Assembly (NCBI GenBank): GCA_973895155.1
Contig: OZ316898.1
Coordinates: forward strand, 558,001 to 622,000
Source of the DNA: Marsupella aquatica
Taxonomy: Eukaryota; Marchantiophyta
Reading direction: 5' to 3'
DNA: 64,000 nucleotides
The translations under genes and the position numbers were made by a program. Each line of letters begins with the position of its first letter. The stretch's first letter is position 1. The notes under the pieces were generated by a model. It saw only the letters and a program-made list of their open reading frames with translations. It had not been told where the DNA came from and made no database searches. Shown one piece after another: positions 25,047-36,866 of the stretch.

Positions 25047-27359
25047 ATGCCCCTCAAAAGCATCATGAAGGAGGTGAAGGGGGGCATCGGAAGTATGTCC
25101 AGGCGGAGCTTCGATGCAACAAGGTTCGCGCACCACATCAGGGCGCGGTCTAGCAGTGTTGTGTTGGATGAGACTCATTTGAAGCTTGATGGAAGTATAA
25201 TCCAGCAGAGCTGTTGGGCCAGCATGCCGCCAGAGTTGTTGCGAGATGTTATACAGCGAGTGGAATCGAGCGAGGGCGTGTGGCCTTGCCGTCGGCATGT
25301 TGTCGCTTGTGCTTCTGTTTGCAGCAGCTGGAGGGAGATAACCAAAGAGCTTGTGAAGACACCTGAGCAGTCGGGAAAGCTGACTTTTCCAATATCTCTC
25401 AAACAGGTGAGAAGGCACCTGTGGTCTCCCGTTGACAAACTCTCTCATCTCAGTGTCCTATCTCCACGAAAGCTTGATCTCGTTCTGTTAGTTACTCTAT
25501 GTTTGCCGGTTTAATTTTCGAGGATGAAGCGCTTTTGCATGCCTTGGTTTCATTCCGCTTTAGGTCAGGGTCGCACTTATCTCGACTTGTCCTAGAAAGT
25601 TGGAAACAGCCGCGTGATAGTAGTTCGAAGTGTTTCTGAACAGTGTTTCCATCGTTTGCATCCGTTCTAGGAGTCGGATCTGTACTATGCTCTCAAGGAC
25701 AGCAAACAATGTAGTTGTAAAGCCTCCAGTAGGTTCCGCACGCATATCGCCGTTCTCATGAGTGAAAACTTCCGTATGTTGATTGTTGTGTCGTGCCTCC
25801 TGCCGGTCCCGTTAACTGTCGAGTTGTCCTCCTTATCAATCCTGTGTCTTGTCTTCCCTTTGTCACCGTAGGTATTTCTTGTCAAGCTCGTGATCTTTCT
25901 TTTCCCTATCACTTTTACCTGTTTCCGTCCTCGTCGAGCTCACTTCTTCCCGTTGGTCAGTTACAGCTTCATACCATGTCTATCCGGCACACTTCTAGAG
26001 TTGTGTGTGAGTACTTCTGTTGAGGTCGGCATCGGGTACTCTTTTGGAGTGGTGCCACCTTGCCCGAGTATGAAAGAAGATACCCTTCTGATAATGTTTT
26101 TGATTGTACGATCTTTTGCAGCCTGGTCCTCGAGACAATACGGTACAATGTTTTATTAAGCGAGATAGGACGACGTCCACATACCAGCTATGGCTATGTC
26201 TCGGGCCTCCTCCAGGTTGGTTTCAGGTCCCTCTTATCTTATCGTGATCCCTCTTTAGCTACACGTTTAGTTTTTGAAGTTTGGTTGTGGAGTGTTGTGG
26301 CCAAGTTTTCTATATCGGGCTAGGAGACTGCGATTTCATATTATGATGGGCCTAAACCGTCGGTCGGTTCATTATTGAAGATGCATGACAAGACATCTTA
26401 GGAATCTTATGCCATTGAATCGTGCAGCAGTGATGGAGGAGGGGAAGTTTCTCCTGGCCGCTCGGAAATTCCGACGTGCGACGAGCACTGACTACATTAT
26501 CTCTTTGAATGCGGACGACATGTCTAGGGGAAGCAGCACTTACGTCGGGAAGTTGCGGTGTGTTCTCTTGTACATTGATCTGCACCATGGTTTGGCTTTC
26601 CATAAGTTGCCTGGTTGGGGCGTGGGACGTGTTCTTGACATTATTTACTCCTTTTTTTGTGTCAGGTCCAACTTTTTGGGCACGAAGTTCACGATCTACG
26701 ACAGTCAACCGCCGCACAATGGTTCGGTGCCGAACGCCGCCCGCACTTCTGGAAGGCGTATGAGCAATAAAGTTTCTCCAAGAGTACCTGCAGGTAGCTA
26801 TAATGTCGCTCATATAGCTTATGAGCTTAATGTTTTAGGAACCAGAGGTCCAAGGCGCATGCAATGCACTCTGCATACCATCCCGGCCTCTGCCATGGAT
26901 CCGAATGGATCGGCACCGACTCCTACGGAATTTTCTGCGAGTACTTTCAACGTCGAGGATGCCATCTCTTTCTCTGGATTGCTACCTTCTCCGAAATCAA
27001 AGTCAGCGGTTGCAGATTGCAGTGCGGCAGACTTCGAGTCAATGACCAGTGGACTTCTGAGCAAGGACGGGCCTTTGGTTTTGAAAAACAAGGCCCCTCG
27101 GTGGCATGACCAACTTCAGTGTTGGTGTTTAAATTTCCGTGGTCGTGTAACTGTCGCGTCTGTCAAGAATTTCCAACTCGTTGCTGCCACAGAGCCCAAT
27201 CAAACTTCTGGACAAACGAGCGACCACGACAAAGTTCTTCTACAGTTCGGAAAGATTGGCAAGGACATGTTTACTATGGACTATCGTTATCCACTTTCAG
27301 CCTTCCAGGCATTTGCCATTTGTCTAAGCAGCTTTGATACTAAGTTAGCATGCGAATAA
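25047..27359 (+). CDS. TULP/TLP family: Tubby-like F-box protein, four exons
   Basis: Exons: 25047-25406, 26122-26215, 26428-26557 and 26666-27359. All introns are GT-AG and the total is 1,278 nt, 425 aa plus stop, the usual plant length. Residues 1-55 form the family leader ([18 protein letters not shown]). Residues about 56-102 are the F-box ([17 protein letters not shown], then VCSSWREI). From about residue 121 comes the tubby domain: [16 protein letters not shown], with the Lys-Arg pair that in this family contacts phosphoinositide, then [46 protein letters not shown] and the invariant C-terminus [22 protein letters not shown] in part. Members tether to the plasma membrane and can join SCF ubiquitin ligases through SKP1-like partners. 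The frame is open upstream of 25047 to about 24828 but contains no ATG, so 25047 is the start. Intron 3 is 108 nt and stop-free. Confidence 0.95.
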
Positions 27360-30300
27360 TTGTTTAGGACTGCTTCCCGAATGGGTTTGCGTAGTTGGGA
27401 GTGCAATCTCGGCCTGTTGGCATGTTTCCAACCATAGGATTGCGATCCTGATTGGATTGTCAGGAAACGCTGGGCAGGTATCGATGTAGCTATCCCATAC
27501 CGGTCAGATAAGGTGGATGACCAGGATATGGTTCAATCTCGACTGCAGCTAGAAGACTACGTGGGGTACATGGCACGATGGACGACAGGGCCTACTGCTT
27601 GAATGCTTGGCTAGTACTTGCGAAACGGTGAGCTACGCAAAAGTGTATATATAAAATTCTTGTGTTGGATACCGCGAGATTCTAGCAGTGTATGCATGTC
27701 AGCGATTTTGTCTTGGATTCAACGAGATTTGGAAAACTGGAGTTTTGCGGTGCCGAAATGGTGGGATAGTTCTCAAATGACCGTATCAGAGCATGAGCCT
27801 GATTGCTCACATTACTGCTACTCTATACTGTCACCCATGCAAATCAAATCACTCGGCACCTCTCGGTCCCCTGTACATTTTGTGGCAAAGGGATTTGGTA
27901 GCCGCTGCGGATGGTGAAGGATTTGCACTTTTAGCTCAGAAGAGTGATCCTAAGGTGTATAGAGGCTAACGTAGTCCGCGAGTTTGTTAGCGAGCTCACG
28001 ACGATGTAGATCTAATGGTTAAATTGGGGAATATGAAAATTTTACAGGTGTACAAGAGACTCGGCCATCTCGGCTGCAGCTCAACTTCAGCAAGGGTGAT
28101 CCTAGTCGTGTTCTAAGCTGTTCTGAGGACTTATTATTCATATGCAGCTGTCTTGCTTCCTGCTTTAGAAGGGTGACTGTTGTGTCTTTAGGTCACACTT
28201 TGCAGATTACTTCCGCGTGGCTGAAAATACCTTGTCTCCGGGATTCTCTTGACCATTGGAGTTACATGTACCTTCTTACGATTCTTATCTGGTTACTGGT
28301 CGAGACTAGGTGTTCCGGTAGTCTGCCTATTTGCTCGCATTACTGTCGGTGACTTGTTCAGATGTTGACTTACTCAGAAGTTAGGAAACTATTCGTGAGG
28401 TCTGCCTGTCGATTCGCACTTACTCTTTTCCTCTTGACGATTTCTCGTGAGATAGTACGGAACGGGATGAGACGGTCCTGTGACGAAGTACGTTGGAATC
28501 AATTGGTTGGTACCAACTAATTCTCGATTTGCCCGGAGATGTAACGGGACAAGCGTTGAGAATTACAGTAGTATTGTCTTGTTTTTTGGCGCTCCCCAAG
28601 CATCGGAGTTGTGGGCCACCGCGAAGAGCGCGTTGCTATCCTTCGAAAGTACAGTGTCCACCCTCATGCTTCATGTTTGTACGTGCTCTTGTCTGGCCAA
28701 ATAGTTTGAGATCGGCTGTCTTACCTTAGAATGGGTAAACGTATGGATTCGCATAAGCCTAAGATCTGTTAGCTCGCATTTTGTCATTACCGAAGGCACT
28801 TCTAGATTTTCAGCGCATGGTGGGATGGAGTTTCTTTCTGCTCTTGGGTCTCGTGGCTTGTTGGAGTTGGCTGTGGATACACTTGGTTGAAAGATCGTGA
28901 CGTGCTTTGCGAATGGTGCCGGTAGCAAGTGTCTTGAGGTGGTGATTTGATGTCGGGTGATTAGATCGCCTCTGACGGAACCGCAGGGGTGTGTGGCTAT
29001 GTGCCCATGGCAGTCACACAACTGGATTTCAATACTGGAAAGTTGCGGTAATTGCACAGGGAGATTGTTTTGTGAGATGGTTGTCAACCACCCTATGTTT
29101 TCTCACTGTTTTGGAACTTACGTACTGAGATGCCTGCAGCCTGCCGACAATGGGGATAGAAGAGCTGCATGGGAATCCATCCGTGTAATTCTAGTGCAGA
29201 GCCCGCTCCCTCCTTCGGAATGTCAATCTACCTATGGTACGAAGATAGGCAGTTACCACTTCGATGTAGTTGGTGTGAAAATCCCATAAGGTCGGTATCC
29301 AAATTCGACGTGGGGTTATGGATGAGCCCATACAGGACGTTAAGTCTCTGTTCAACAAGGAGTTGATTCAATGCTATCGTGAAATATCCTGGTACGCTAT
29401 AGGAAGCCATGGCTCACTATACGAGGAGAGCCGTAACCAAGCTCTGCAAGGCACCAAAGAGTCACCAGATTCTGGCAAGAGTAAGCGAATCCTATGTGGA
29501 GGGTGTCATTCGTACAGTCCGTATACTTATTGTAACCTCTCGCACCAGTCTGTCGTCACAGCTGGTAGTCACTTGCTAGAGTGCGACCTAGTGGGCTAGG
29601 ACTGTAGATGGCTTTGGCACCGGGCTTGTGAGAAAGCTTGTCTTCCCTCACACCCGGGGTGCATCGTTGGTGCCGACCACTAATGAGTCGTACCCATCAG
29701 GAAATGTCCTGGTAGATACATCAATTGAGATGATAATTGTCCCAGGAAACGGTGGACGTCTTGGTTTATGTAGTTGGGACGGGTGTCCCCATGACTTTCG
29801 GAATCGAGAGAAGCTTTGCCGGGCCCAATGATGATGCGCATCTCAGCTTGCAGAGGACCAGCGTCGCTGTCGGGACTTCTGACACACCAAGCTCACCGTT
29901 CCCAAGTGCGTGGGTTGGAGTTGGGGGGCACTGCATGATGTGCCGAAAGATTGATTTTGGAGAGGGACTCTTTCGACAATCAGACGAAGAACAATCTTTA
30001 GAATGTGTAAAACCATGGGACTGATTGTCAGAGAACCCACCTCTAGACAATCTTAACTTGTAAAGGCTTTCCTAATATTGATGAACTTCTGAGAACGCCG
30101 GGAAGAGGAGCGTGGAAAATTAAGTCTGAACTCTTCGTTCTGGTGACTCGGGTGATACTCCGAACAGGGGGTGGTGCTTCAGGGCTGATGAGGTAAGGGG
30201 TAATTCTGCGATTTCGTTCGTACACCCATTCTTTAACCTAGTGAGCAAGGAAATCCAACTCCAAAATCCTTGTGCTTCTACGAATGGTCCAGTGTGGAAT

Positions 30301-31210
30301 TTTATCGTCCTACCACCTTCGAGTTCTGGACTCGTAGTATATATATCCCCCCACCCTATAGAACGTAATAGTTAATGAGAATCTTTGCAGCGCTCGGCGC
30401 TTCGGCGGGTTCTTAAAAAAATACTCGCCGGATTTCAAGAGAAAAAAGGGCTTACACTGATTACAACTTGTAAGAGCTGTAGACAATAGAATTGCGGAAG
30501 AACGGCAGGCTCACGGCGAGAGAAAGTGACCGCATGTCTTCATAGAATGACCACCTGTGGAGAACCCATCCTCCAATGTTCCTTCTGCACCTATAAAACA
30601 CTTTTCAGAAGGCACCGGAGTAAAGAATGGATAAAGCTGCCTAAGCGAAACGCTCTACACGCTTCTTCTTCTCTCTCCTTTTTGCTCGTTCGCAGAACCT
30701 TATTGCACAGGTTGATCTGACAGGCTGAAAACTCCGGCAGACAATGCCCACTCTCCTCGTCCTTCGGGTTCGGCGAACTGTGAGACACTGTGGGCCCGCA
30801 GCAGTCGAGCATGCCAAGGAGGGAGTTGGGCATGAAGACTGTCCGGCGTCCTGCTGAGCACAAAGTGGGGCAGGCAGGAGATGTCCGGCGGGCAGGGTTG
30901 GGTCTGGCAGTCACGCAGCAGCAGGACGTATGGAGAGCAGGCACGCGAGAATCAGGGCAGCCAGGTTAGAGTAGAAAAGAGGGGGCAATTGGCCATTTCA
31001 GCAGCCAGCGCATCAGCCTGTCGAGCCCAGCAACACGCTTTCTACACGCAACATCTCGGGTCCATCATGTCCAATTTATTAGACTATAAAATTTCCGGAT
31101 CAATCATGGCCGATGTAAAGTACAGTACAATCGTGCCGGGCAAGTAATTTTTAAGTGAAACTACAAATTTCCTGGGAAGATCCGCCCCCCCCACAACTTC
31201 TCGGAATCTA

Positions 31211-31330
31211 CAACATACATTGCTAATAAGCATAGCCCCATTTTAAAAAAGAGTATTTTGGCAACTCTTTGGCAACATATATTGCTAAGCATAGCCCCAT
31301 TTCAAACAATGTATTCTGGCAACTCTTTGG
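31211..31330 (+). repeat. Tandem duplication, about 60-bp unit
   Basis: Copy 1 (31211-31272) and copy 2 (31273-31330) share gcatagccccattt and ggcaactctttgg with small indels. Confidence 0.9.
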
Positions 31331-31820
31331 CATTAAACCACTCTTTTTGTCCTGGGGTAGGGTCTTTAGACTTATAGCCCACAGTATGGAAGTGGAAAAC
31401 AGGAAGAAGCTGACTATTAATTCAGTCTAACAATTCCTCTTAAAATTGTTGAATGAATCCATTCCATACACTGTTAACTGGGGAAATATAGCTTGCGGTT
31501 TAGAGGTCCTATTTTCATCATGTCGAATATATCTATGAATTTTTTGTTTGGGGCCCTAATTGATACACTGACCCTAGGCTCTAGTTTCTTTTGGAATTAG
31601 GAAAGCAATTTGTTACAAACCACCAGGTGAACAGGAGGGGAAAAAGTTCATTGGGTGATCGGTGCAGTTAATGAAGTTAGGACCCTTTGAAAGTGAGATG
31701 ATAATTTTACACCCTTCCAATGAATGGCACCAGCTGCACGCATTCTTGGTCAGCTATGCCACCTGTGTATGTGGGTTTGCCCCTCCATGTCACTCTCCAT
31801 TACTGCAGCTACTTTCTAGT

Positions 31821-31990
31821 TATTTGACTGAAGAGTTCTATAATCACGGCCTTGATTCTCAAAAAACAATTCTAGCTAAAATTTCATCTTGATGATGACA
31901 TCGCTCTTACTTTTTGCATTATTTGACCCAAGAGTTTTATAATCTCAGTTGTTGTCTAGCTAAAGATTCATCTCCATGATGACATTGCTA
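31821..31990 (+). repeat. Diverged tandem duplication, about 70-85-bp unit
   Basis: Copy 1 (31821-31904) and copy 2 (31920-31990) share tatttgac, agagtt[c/t]tataatc, ctagctaaa and gatgatgaca with indels between them. The block ends just left of the copia insertion site. Confidence 0.85.
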
Positions 31991-32016
31991 TAATGGCCAA
32001 GCCACATTACCTGCTC

Positions 32017-32021
32017 TGGAT
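32017..32021 (+). repeat. Target site duplication, left copy (tggat)
   Basis: TGGAT directly precedes the 5' LTR and recurs directly after the 3' LTR at 38746-38750. A five-base duplication is typical of Ty1/copia integration and fixes the element ends. Confidence 0.95.
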
Positions 32022-32358
32022 TGTTAGATATTGCTCTAGTCTTGTGACTCTTGTGCTAACCACAGTTAGGCTAACTCGGGTTAGGACCTAGCTAAGGTTA
32101 GCGGTAGTGCTGTTGTGCATATAGCCAGGGCTGATGTCAGACCCTTGTGGAACAAAGGCTCATTGTTACGGAGCTAGTTGAGAGATAGGGAGAGCTTGTG
32201 CTGTGGATGCTTGGTATGGCCCTAGAGTGCAGTAAAGCTCTTGTGTGTTCCCGTGGACGTAGCCTCATGTGGAGGTGAACCATGTATCTCTCTGTGTCGA
32301 CTATTGTGCATTGGATGATTCATGGGCTTGCCGTTGCGAATGTCGTCTATGCTCAACA
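32022..32358 (+). repeat. 5' LTR of the copia element (337 bp)
   Basis: Starts TGTTAGATATTGC and ends GCTCAACA. It matches 38402-38745 over its whole length. It lacks the 7-bp segment ggtcggc present in the 3' LTR. Confidence 0.97.
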
Positions 32359-32360
32359 AG

Positions 32361-32372
32361 TGGTATCAGAGC
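32361..32372 (+). promoter_or_regulatory. Primer binding site of the copia element
   Basis: TGGTATCAGAGC begins two bases after the 5' LTR. This is the classic plant copia site, complementary to the 3' part of initiator methionine tRNA. Confidence 0.95.
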
Positions 32373-33039
32373 ATGCCTGGGAGGTGACGAGGTTTTTTCG
32401 TGACAGGTTTTTTCCAGCGTTCATTGTCGATGGTACATTCGGAGTTTCGTCGCATGAAACTCCAATGTGTGTGGCTGTGCGGATAGGTTAGTGAGAGGGC
32501 TTTCTAACGGTGGTTAGAACTCGCTGATCGGTATCCATGGTGCGGAGGAATCAAAGTTTGCGTCGTTCAGGTTTTATTCGTGTTCGACGGTTTTTCGGGG
32601 GAGAGATCAGAGTTTGTGTTTTCAATGGTGTGAGCTGTGCGGTGCGGGAGGTGTTGCATGTTGTAGCTCAAGTTGAAGGTTGAAGCGAGCTGGTCGTTTT
32701 GGTAGCTGATTTGCTGTCGAGTTGTTACCGAGTGAGACGTGACGAGTGAAGGAGGCGTTCAGGTTTTTTCACAAGCTATGGAGCTTGTTCTCATCTGAAC
32801 CGGGTTTCTCTTCGTGACGTCCGACTCGGTGGAAGAATCGCGAAGTGCTACGGCTCAACGGTTTGATCGCGGCGAAGCGGTCGTTTTGAGTCCGGGATTG
32901 GCACTTGACGCGGAGTGAGTGTGACGCAGTGGAAATTTTTTTCTCTGCTGGAGCTGCAGACTGTGCTGGTGCAATTCGGCAACATTTCCTGTCGGCGACG
33001 TTCACTTTACTCGTGAGAAGCAGCGGCGTTCAAGGTGTG

Positions 33040-33420
33040 TAAACGGCTTTTTTGTTTTAAAGTCAAATCTTGGCTTAGGTTAGGGCCACTTTTGGTGTGT
33101 ATACACACCCTCCCGGCCCTTGGTCCCCCATCGTTTCCCCTTGTACGCCCGACCCCCCCCCGCACCTTGTTTTCCCCTCATCCTTCAGCCGCGGCGACGA
33201 GCTGCGCAACACCGGCCGGCGCTTTTCGCGCGCTCGTACGCCCTCCGCCATACTGTGTCGGTCGCTACCGCGGCACCGCCCTGTCATCGTATGCCCAGCC
33301 CTTTGCGGCTCTACGCCTCTTGTACGCGGCTGTACCCTTGTCCCGCCCCGACGCCGGCCATATGCCCTTCGTACCCCCGGCCCTTTACGGGGTATTTTAG
33401 GCTTTAAGGGGCTTAAGCAC
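33040..33420 (+). other. GC-rich block in the copia leader
   Basis: Within an otherwise AT/GC-balanced element, roughly 380 bases are very C- and G-rich (for example gccgcggcgacgagctgcgc). They end near a poly-pyrimidine run at 33420-33460. It encodes no recognisable protein. It may be a structured leader or a captured foreign segment. Confidence 0.6.
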
Positions 33421-33924
33421 CCCCTTTAGTGCCCATTTTTAGCCTTTTTTCCCTCTCATTAGTTTGTCCCATGTGCCGGGACCTGCCGCCCTCCGTTCTA
33501 ATCGCTTGGACAGGGGGAACGGCCCCCTGTGAGACCTGCTGTACTGTGCGGGAATATTCCCAAAAAACAGAGAGCTGTTTTTCGGACGTCCGACAAAGAT
33601 TCCGTCCGCCGAACGATAACTTTTTTGGTTCTTTTTCGGTGAGGATGTTGCCACTGGAGTTAGCAATGCGGCGCACCGATCACATCGCGATTCCGACGAC
33701 GGGTTGTACTGGGTATTTCGGTTATTCTCCGAGGTGGTCAAAACGGGGGAGTTTCCCAAGGTTTTACCCACCCCGACCGAAATTTGAATAAATTTTCCGT
33801 CGAATTTTGATTTTGATTTTGGCTTTCAGTATTGGAGTCCTAGCTTCGTGGGCTACGCGGCGGTGTTGAGTTTTGAGTTTTATGAGAAGTTTCAAAAAAA
33901 GATGTCCTTTCGTGACTGTTTCAT

Positions 33925-34980
33925 ATGAGTGACTCGGAGGATATTGGAAGAATTGGCGTCGGTGGAGCTTCAGGATCGCGACGGTCAGACGGTGAGTCTG
34001 AGGAGGAGTTGCTACCGTTTAAGGAAGAACTAGTGACACCGGTATGATCACCGGTGCGGCGTGCAGTGGAGGAAGCTGTGTTACTACCAGAGCTGTCGGT
34101 AGTAGGGAAGAAGAGGGAGATGGCTAGATTTGGAGGAGTAAAGTTTGAGGTGGAGAAGTACGATGGTCGTACTGATTACTTGCTCTGGGAGAAGCAAGTG
34201 AAGGGTGTTCTACGGGCCATGGGCTTAGCTCATCTGCTTTCATCGCGAGAGCAGTATGATGGAGAGGAGGAGATTTCAGTGAGGCAATGGAGACAGGAGC
34301 AGGTGATTGCTGTCAATGCAGTGATGCTATATCTCAAGCCGCACATCATCAAGCAGCTGGATGATTATGCGGATTGCGCGTCACTGTTCAAGGCTCTTAG
34401 AGAGAAGTACTACCGGGAAGATGCGTCAGACCGGCTGTACAAGAAGTCTCTCTTGATGAGCCTCAGGCTCAAGGAAGGGAGCAAGATGCAGGATCACCTG
34501 GATGAATTTGACAGTCTAGCGGTGGATCTGTCAAACCTGGGAAAAGGAGTTGAAGATGAGGATATGGCCTTGCTTCTGCTAAGCTCCTTACCGCCGTCTT
34601 ATCAGGACTTGAAACAGGTGCTCTTGTACAGAGATTTGAAGTCCATTTCGTATAATGAGGTGATGAGCTCATTACTGTCTGATGATGCTCAGAAGAAGCT
34701 GGGTCAATCACAGACAACATCTTCTTCTGGCACTGCGCTGAATGTGAACAGGGGAAGAGCAGCGCAGCGCACGAATGGGCAAAACAGGTTTAGATCTACA
34801 TCACGAGGGAAATCTAAATCCAGAGGGAAATCGCAAGAGAGGAAGCCTCTTGCATGTTGGAATTGTGGCAAGCCTGGCCACATGAAAAGGGATTGTCAAG
34901 TAAAGGTCCCTACTGCCTCTGCTAATACGGCATCGAGCTTGCATGAGGTATATTTACTCAATGATGATGACATATTGTGA
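33925..34980 (+). pseudogene. gag: copia gag (UBN2-type) with in-frame TGA
   Basis: Begins at ATG 33925 (MSDSEDIGRIG). An in-frame TGA lies at 34045-34047, after which the frame continues to TGA at 34978-34980. The capsid-like region covers roughly residues 60-250 (FEVEKYDGRTDYLLWEKQ; LKEGSKMQDHLDEF; LLLSSLPPSYQDL). A basic linker follows, then a CCHC zinc knuckle CWNCGKPGHMKRDC near 34855-34896. In copia elements gag packages the RNA into particles. The terminal TGA is where gag normally reads straight into protease, since the downstream frame is identical. Confidence 0.9.
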
Positions 34981-36866
34981 TGTCAAAGTTATGCTCTCAA
35001 CGTAGTGTCAAATGGTAAAGATGATTGGATTCTAGATAGTGCATGTACTTTTCACATTTGCTCTAGAAGAGATTGTTTCAGTTCTTACACGGTTTCCAAC
35101 GGGTCAGTGTTGATGGGAAATGGAATCCCATGTCAAGTTGTTGGACTTGGATCTGTAAGATTTCAGATGTTTGATGGTGTTGTGAGAACGTTGAGGAAAG
35201 TGAGACATATTCCCAGCATGATGAAAAATCTCATTTCACTTGGAGTTTTAGAAGCAAATGGCCATCAGTGGAGCTCTGCTAATGGTGTCCTTCAGGTTTC
35301 AACTGGTACTAAAGTTGTATTGAAGGGAAAGAGACATTGCAATCTATACGTTTTGGAGGGCAGTGTAGTCTGTGATGAAGCCAATGTAACCTTATCTCAT
35401 GAGGAGACGGCCCGGCTGTGGCACTTCCGTTTGGGCCACATGAGTGAAAAAGGTTTGGTTATTCTTCAGAAGAAAGGATTACTTTCTAATTTGCAATCTT
35501 GTAAGTTGGAATTTTGTGAGCACTGTGTGCTAGGGATTCAGCACAGGAAACCCTTCGGAGTTGGAACTCACACCAGCAAGGAGGTACTTGAGTATGTACA
35601 TAGTGATGTGTGGGGTCCAGCCCCTACTCCCTCACATTCTGGACGGTTATACTATATGTCACGTTCATAGACGATTACTCAAGGTATGTGTGGATATACT
35701 TTCTACACAATAAATCTGATGTTTTTGCCACTTTTAAGGAGTGGAAAGCCCAAGTTGAGAATCAGACTGGTAATAAGGTGAGATATCTTCGATCGGATAA
35801 CGGTGGTGAATACAGTTCCGGTGAATTTGGAACGTATTGTAAGGAGCAGGGGATCACCCGCCATCTCACAACAAGTTATACTCCTCAGCAGAATGGTGTT
35901 TCTGAGAGACTCAACCGAACACTATTGGACCACTCGAGGAGTATGTTGAGTCAATCATGCTTACCACATGAGTTTTGGGCTGAAGCTGTCAACACTGCAG
36001 CTTATTTGGTAAATTTTTCTCCATCCAGTTCTATTGGATTCAAGACGTCATTTGAAATGAGGTACGGGCGTCTAGCAGATTACTCACATCTGAGGATTTT
36101 TGGATGTGATGCTTATGTGCTTACACCTTCCCAGCTTCGATCCAAGCTGGAGTCCAAGTCGAAGAAGTGCATTTTCCTTGGCTATCATAAAGGTGTGAAG
36201 GGTTATAGGTTATGGGATCCAGTAACCTATAAACTAATTGTCAGTAACGATGTGTCCTTTAATGAATCCAGATCATCAAAGGAGGGGGAGAGTTCTCAGG
36301 ACTCCCATATTGACAAGGGGAAATCTCCCATCCCGGACCGGGTTGAGGGGGAGATTAGTCATGATGCAGTTCATGACAGGAGAGATGGAGAAGCTCCGGG
36401 CTTGGAGCTGGTTCCTGTGATGGAACAAGAGGAGCAGATTGTTGCTAGGGTACCTCAAATTCAACCAGCAGCAGCAACAGATCAACCTGAGTCATCTACT
36501 AGAAGAACTTCCAATCGTTCTACTAGAGCTCCTACCAGGTATGGTCAATGGGCAGACTCATCTAAGCTAGATGATATTGACATTGCACCTGATGAAGATG
36601 ACATGGCTTTGATCTTGGAAGAAGGAGAGCCTTCTTCGTATAGTGAGGCTTGTGCTTCAAAGCAGAAGCATGAGTGGAATGCTGCAATGCAGAGGGAGTT
36701 GCAATCTTTGAGTGACAACAAGACATGGGAGCTGGTGGAGCTTCCAAGAGGTCAACAAGTGGTGGACAGCAAGTGGATTTACAAGTTGAAGGATAGTCCT
36801 TCAGAGGGTGGAGACAAGATCTACAAGGCAAGGCTTGTTGCCAAGGGGTTCACTCAGGAGAAATGA
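34981..36866 (+). pseudogene. pol: copia protease and integrase region, frameshifted
   Basis: Continues gag's frame. The protease motif is WILDSACTFHIC near 35025-35060, with DSA in place of the commoner DSG. The HHCC zinc region of integrase spans about 35420-35540 (LWHFRLGHMSEKG, then FCEHCVLG). The integrase core carries HSDVWG, LRSDNGGEY and the glutamate in SERLNRTLLDHSRS. Near 35657 the frame changes by a net loss of one base or gain of two at tactatatgtcac, so the frame before it stops at 35670 while the integrase continues in another frame. The region ends in a TGA at 36864-36866 where relatives have glycine (QEK-stop-VDYNEVF). Confidence 0.92.

Larger units (their letters stand above)
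27360..32016. other. Gene-like composition but no gene recognised
   Basis: The first several hundred bases must include the 3' untranslated region of the Tubby-like gene. The rest, to about 31.1 kb, has gene-like GC content and many short frames on both strands, yet no recognisable motif or joinable exons. A TATA-like run (tatatatat) lies near 30335-30350. From 31.2 kb the sequence becomes AT-rich and contains the two duplications listed separately. Confidence 0.4.

Noticed and set aside
33035-33430. Overlapping open frames in the GC-rich copia leader as a captured gene
   Set aside because: Three frames are open together, as expected from GC-rich composition; peptides are Pro/Ala/Arg-rich without motifs.
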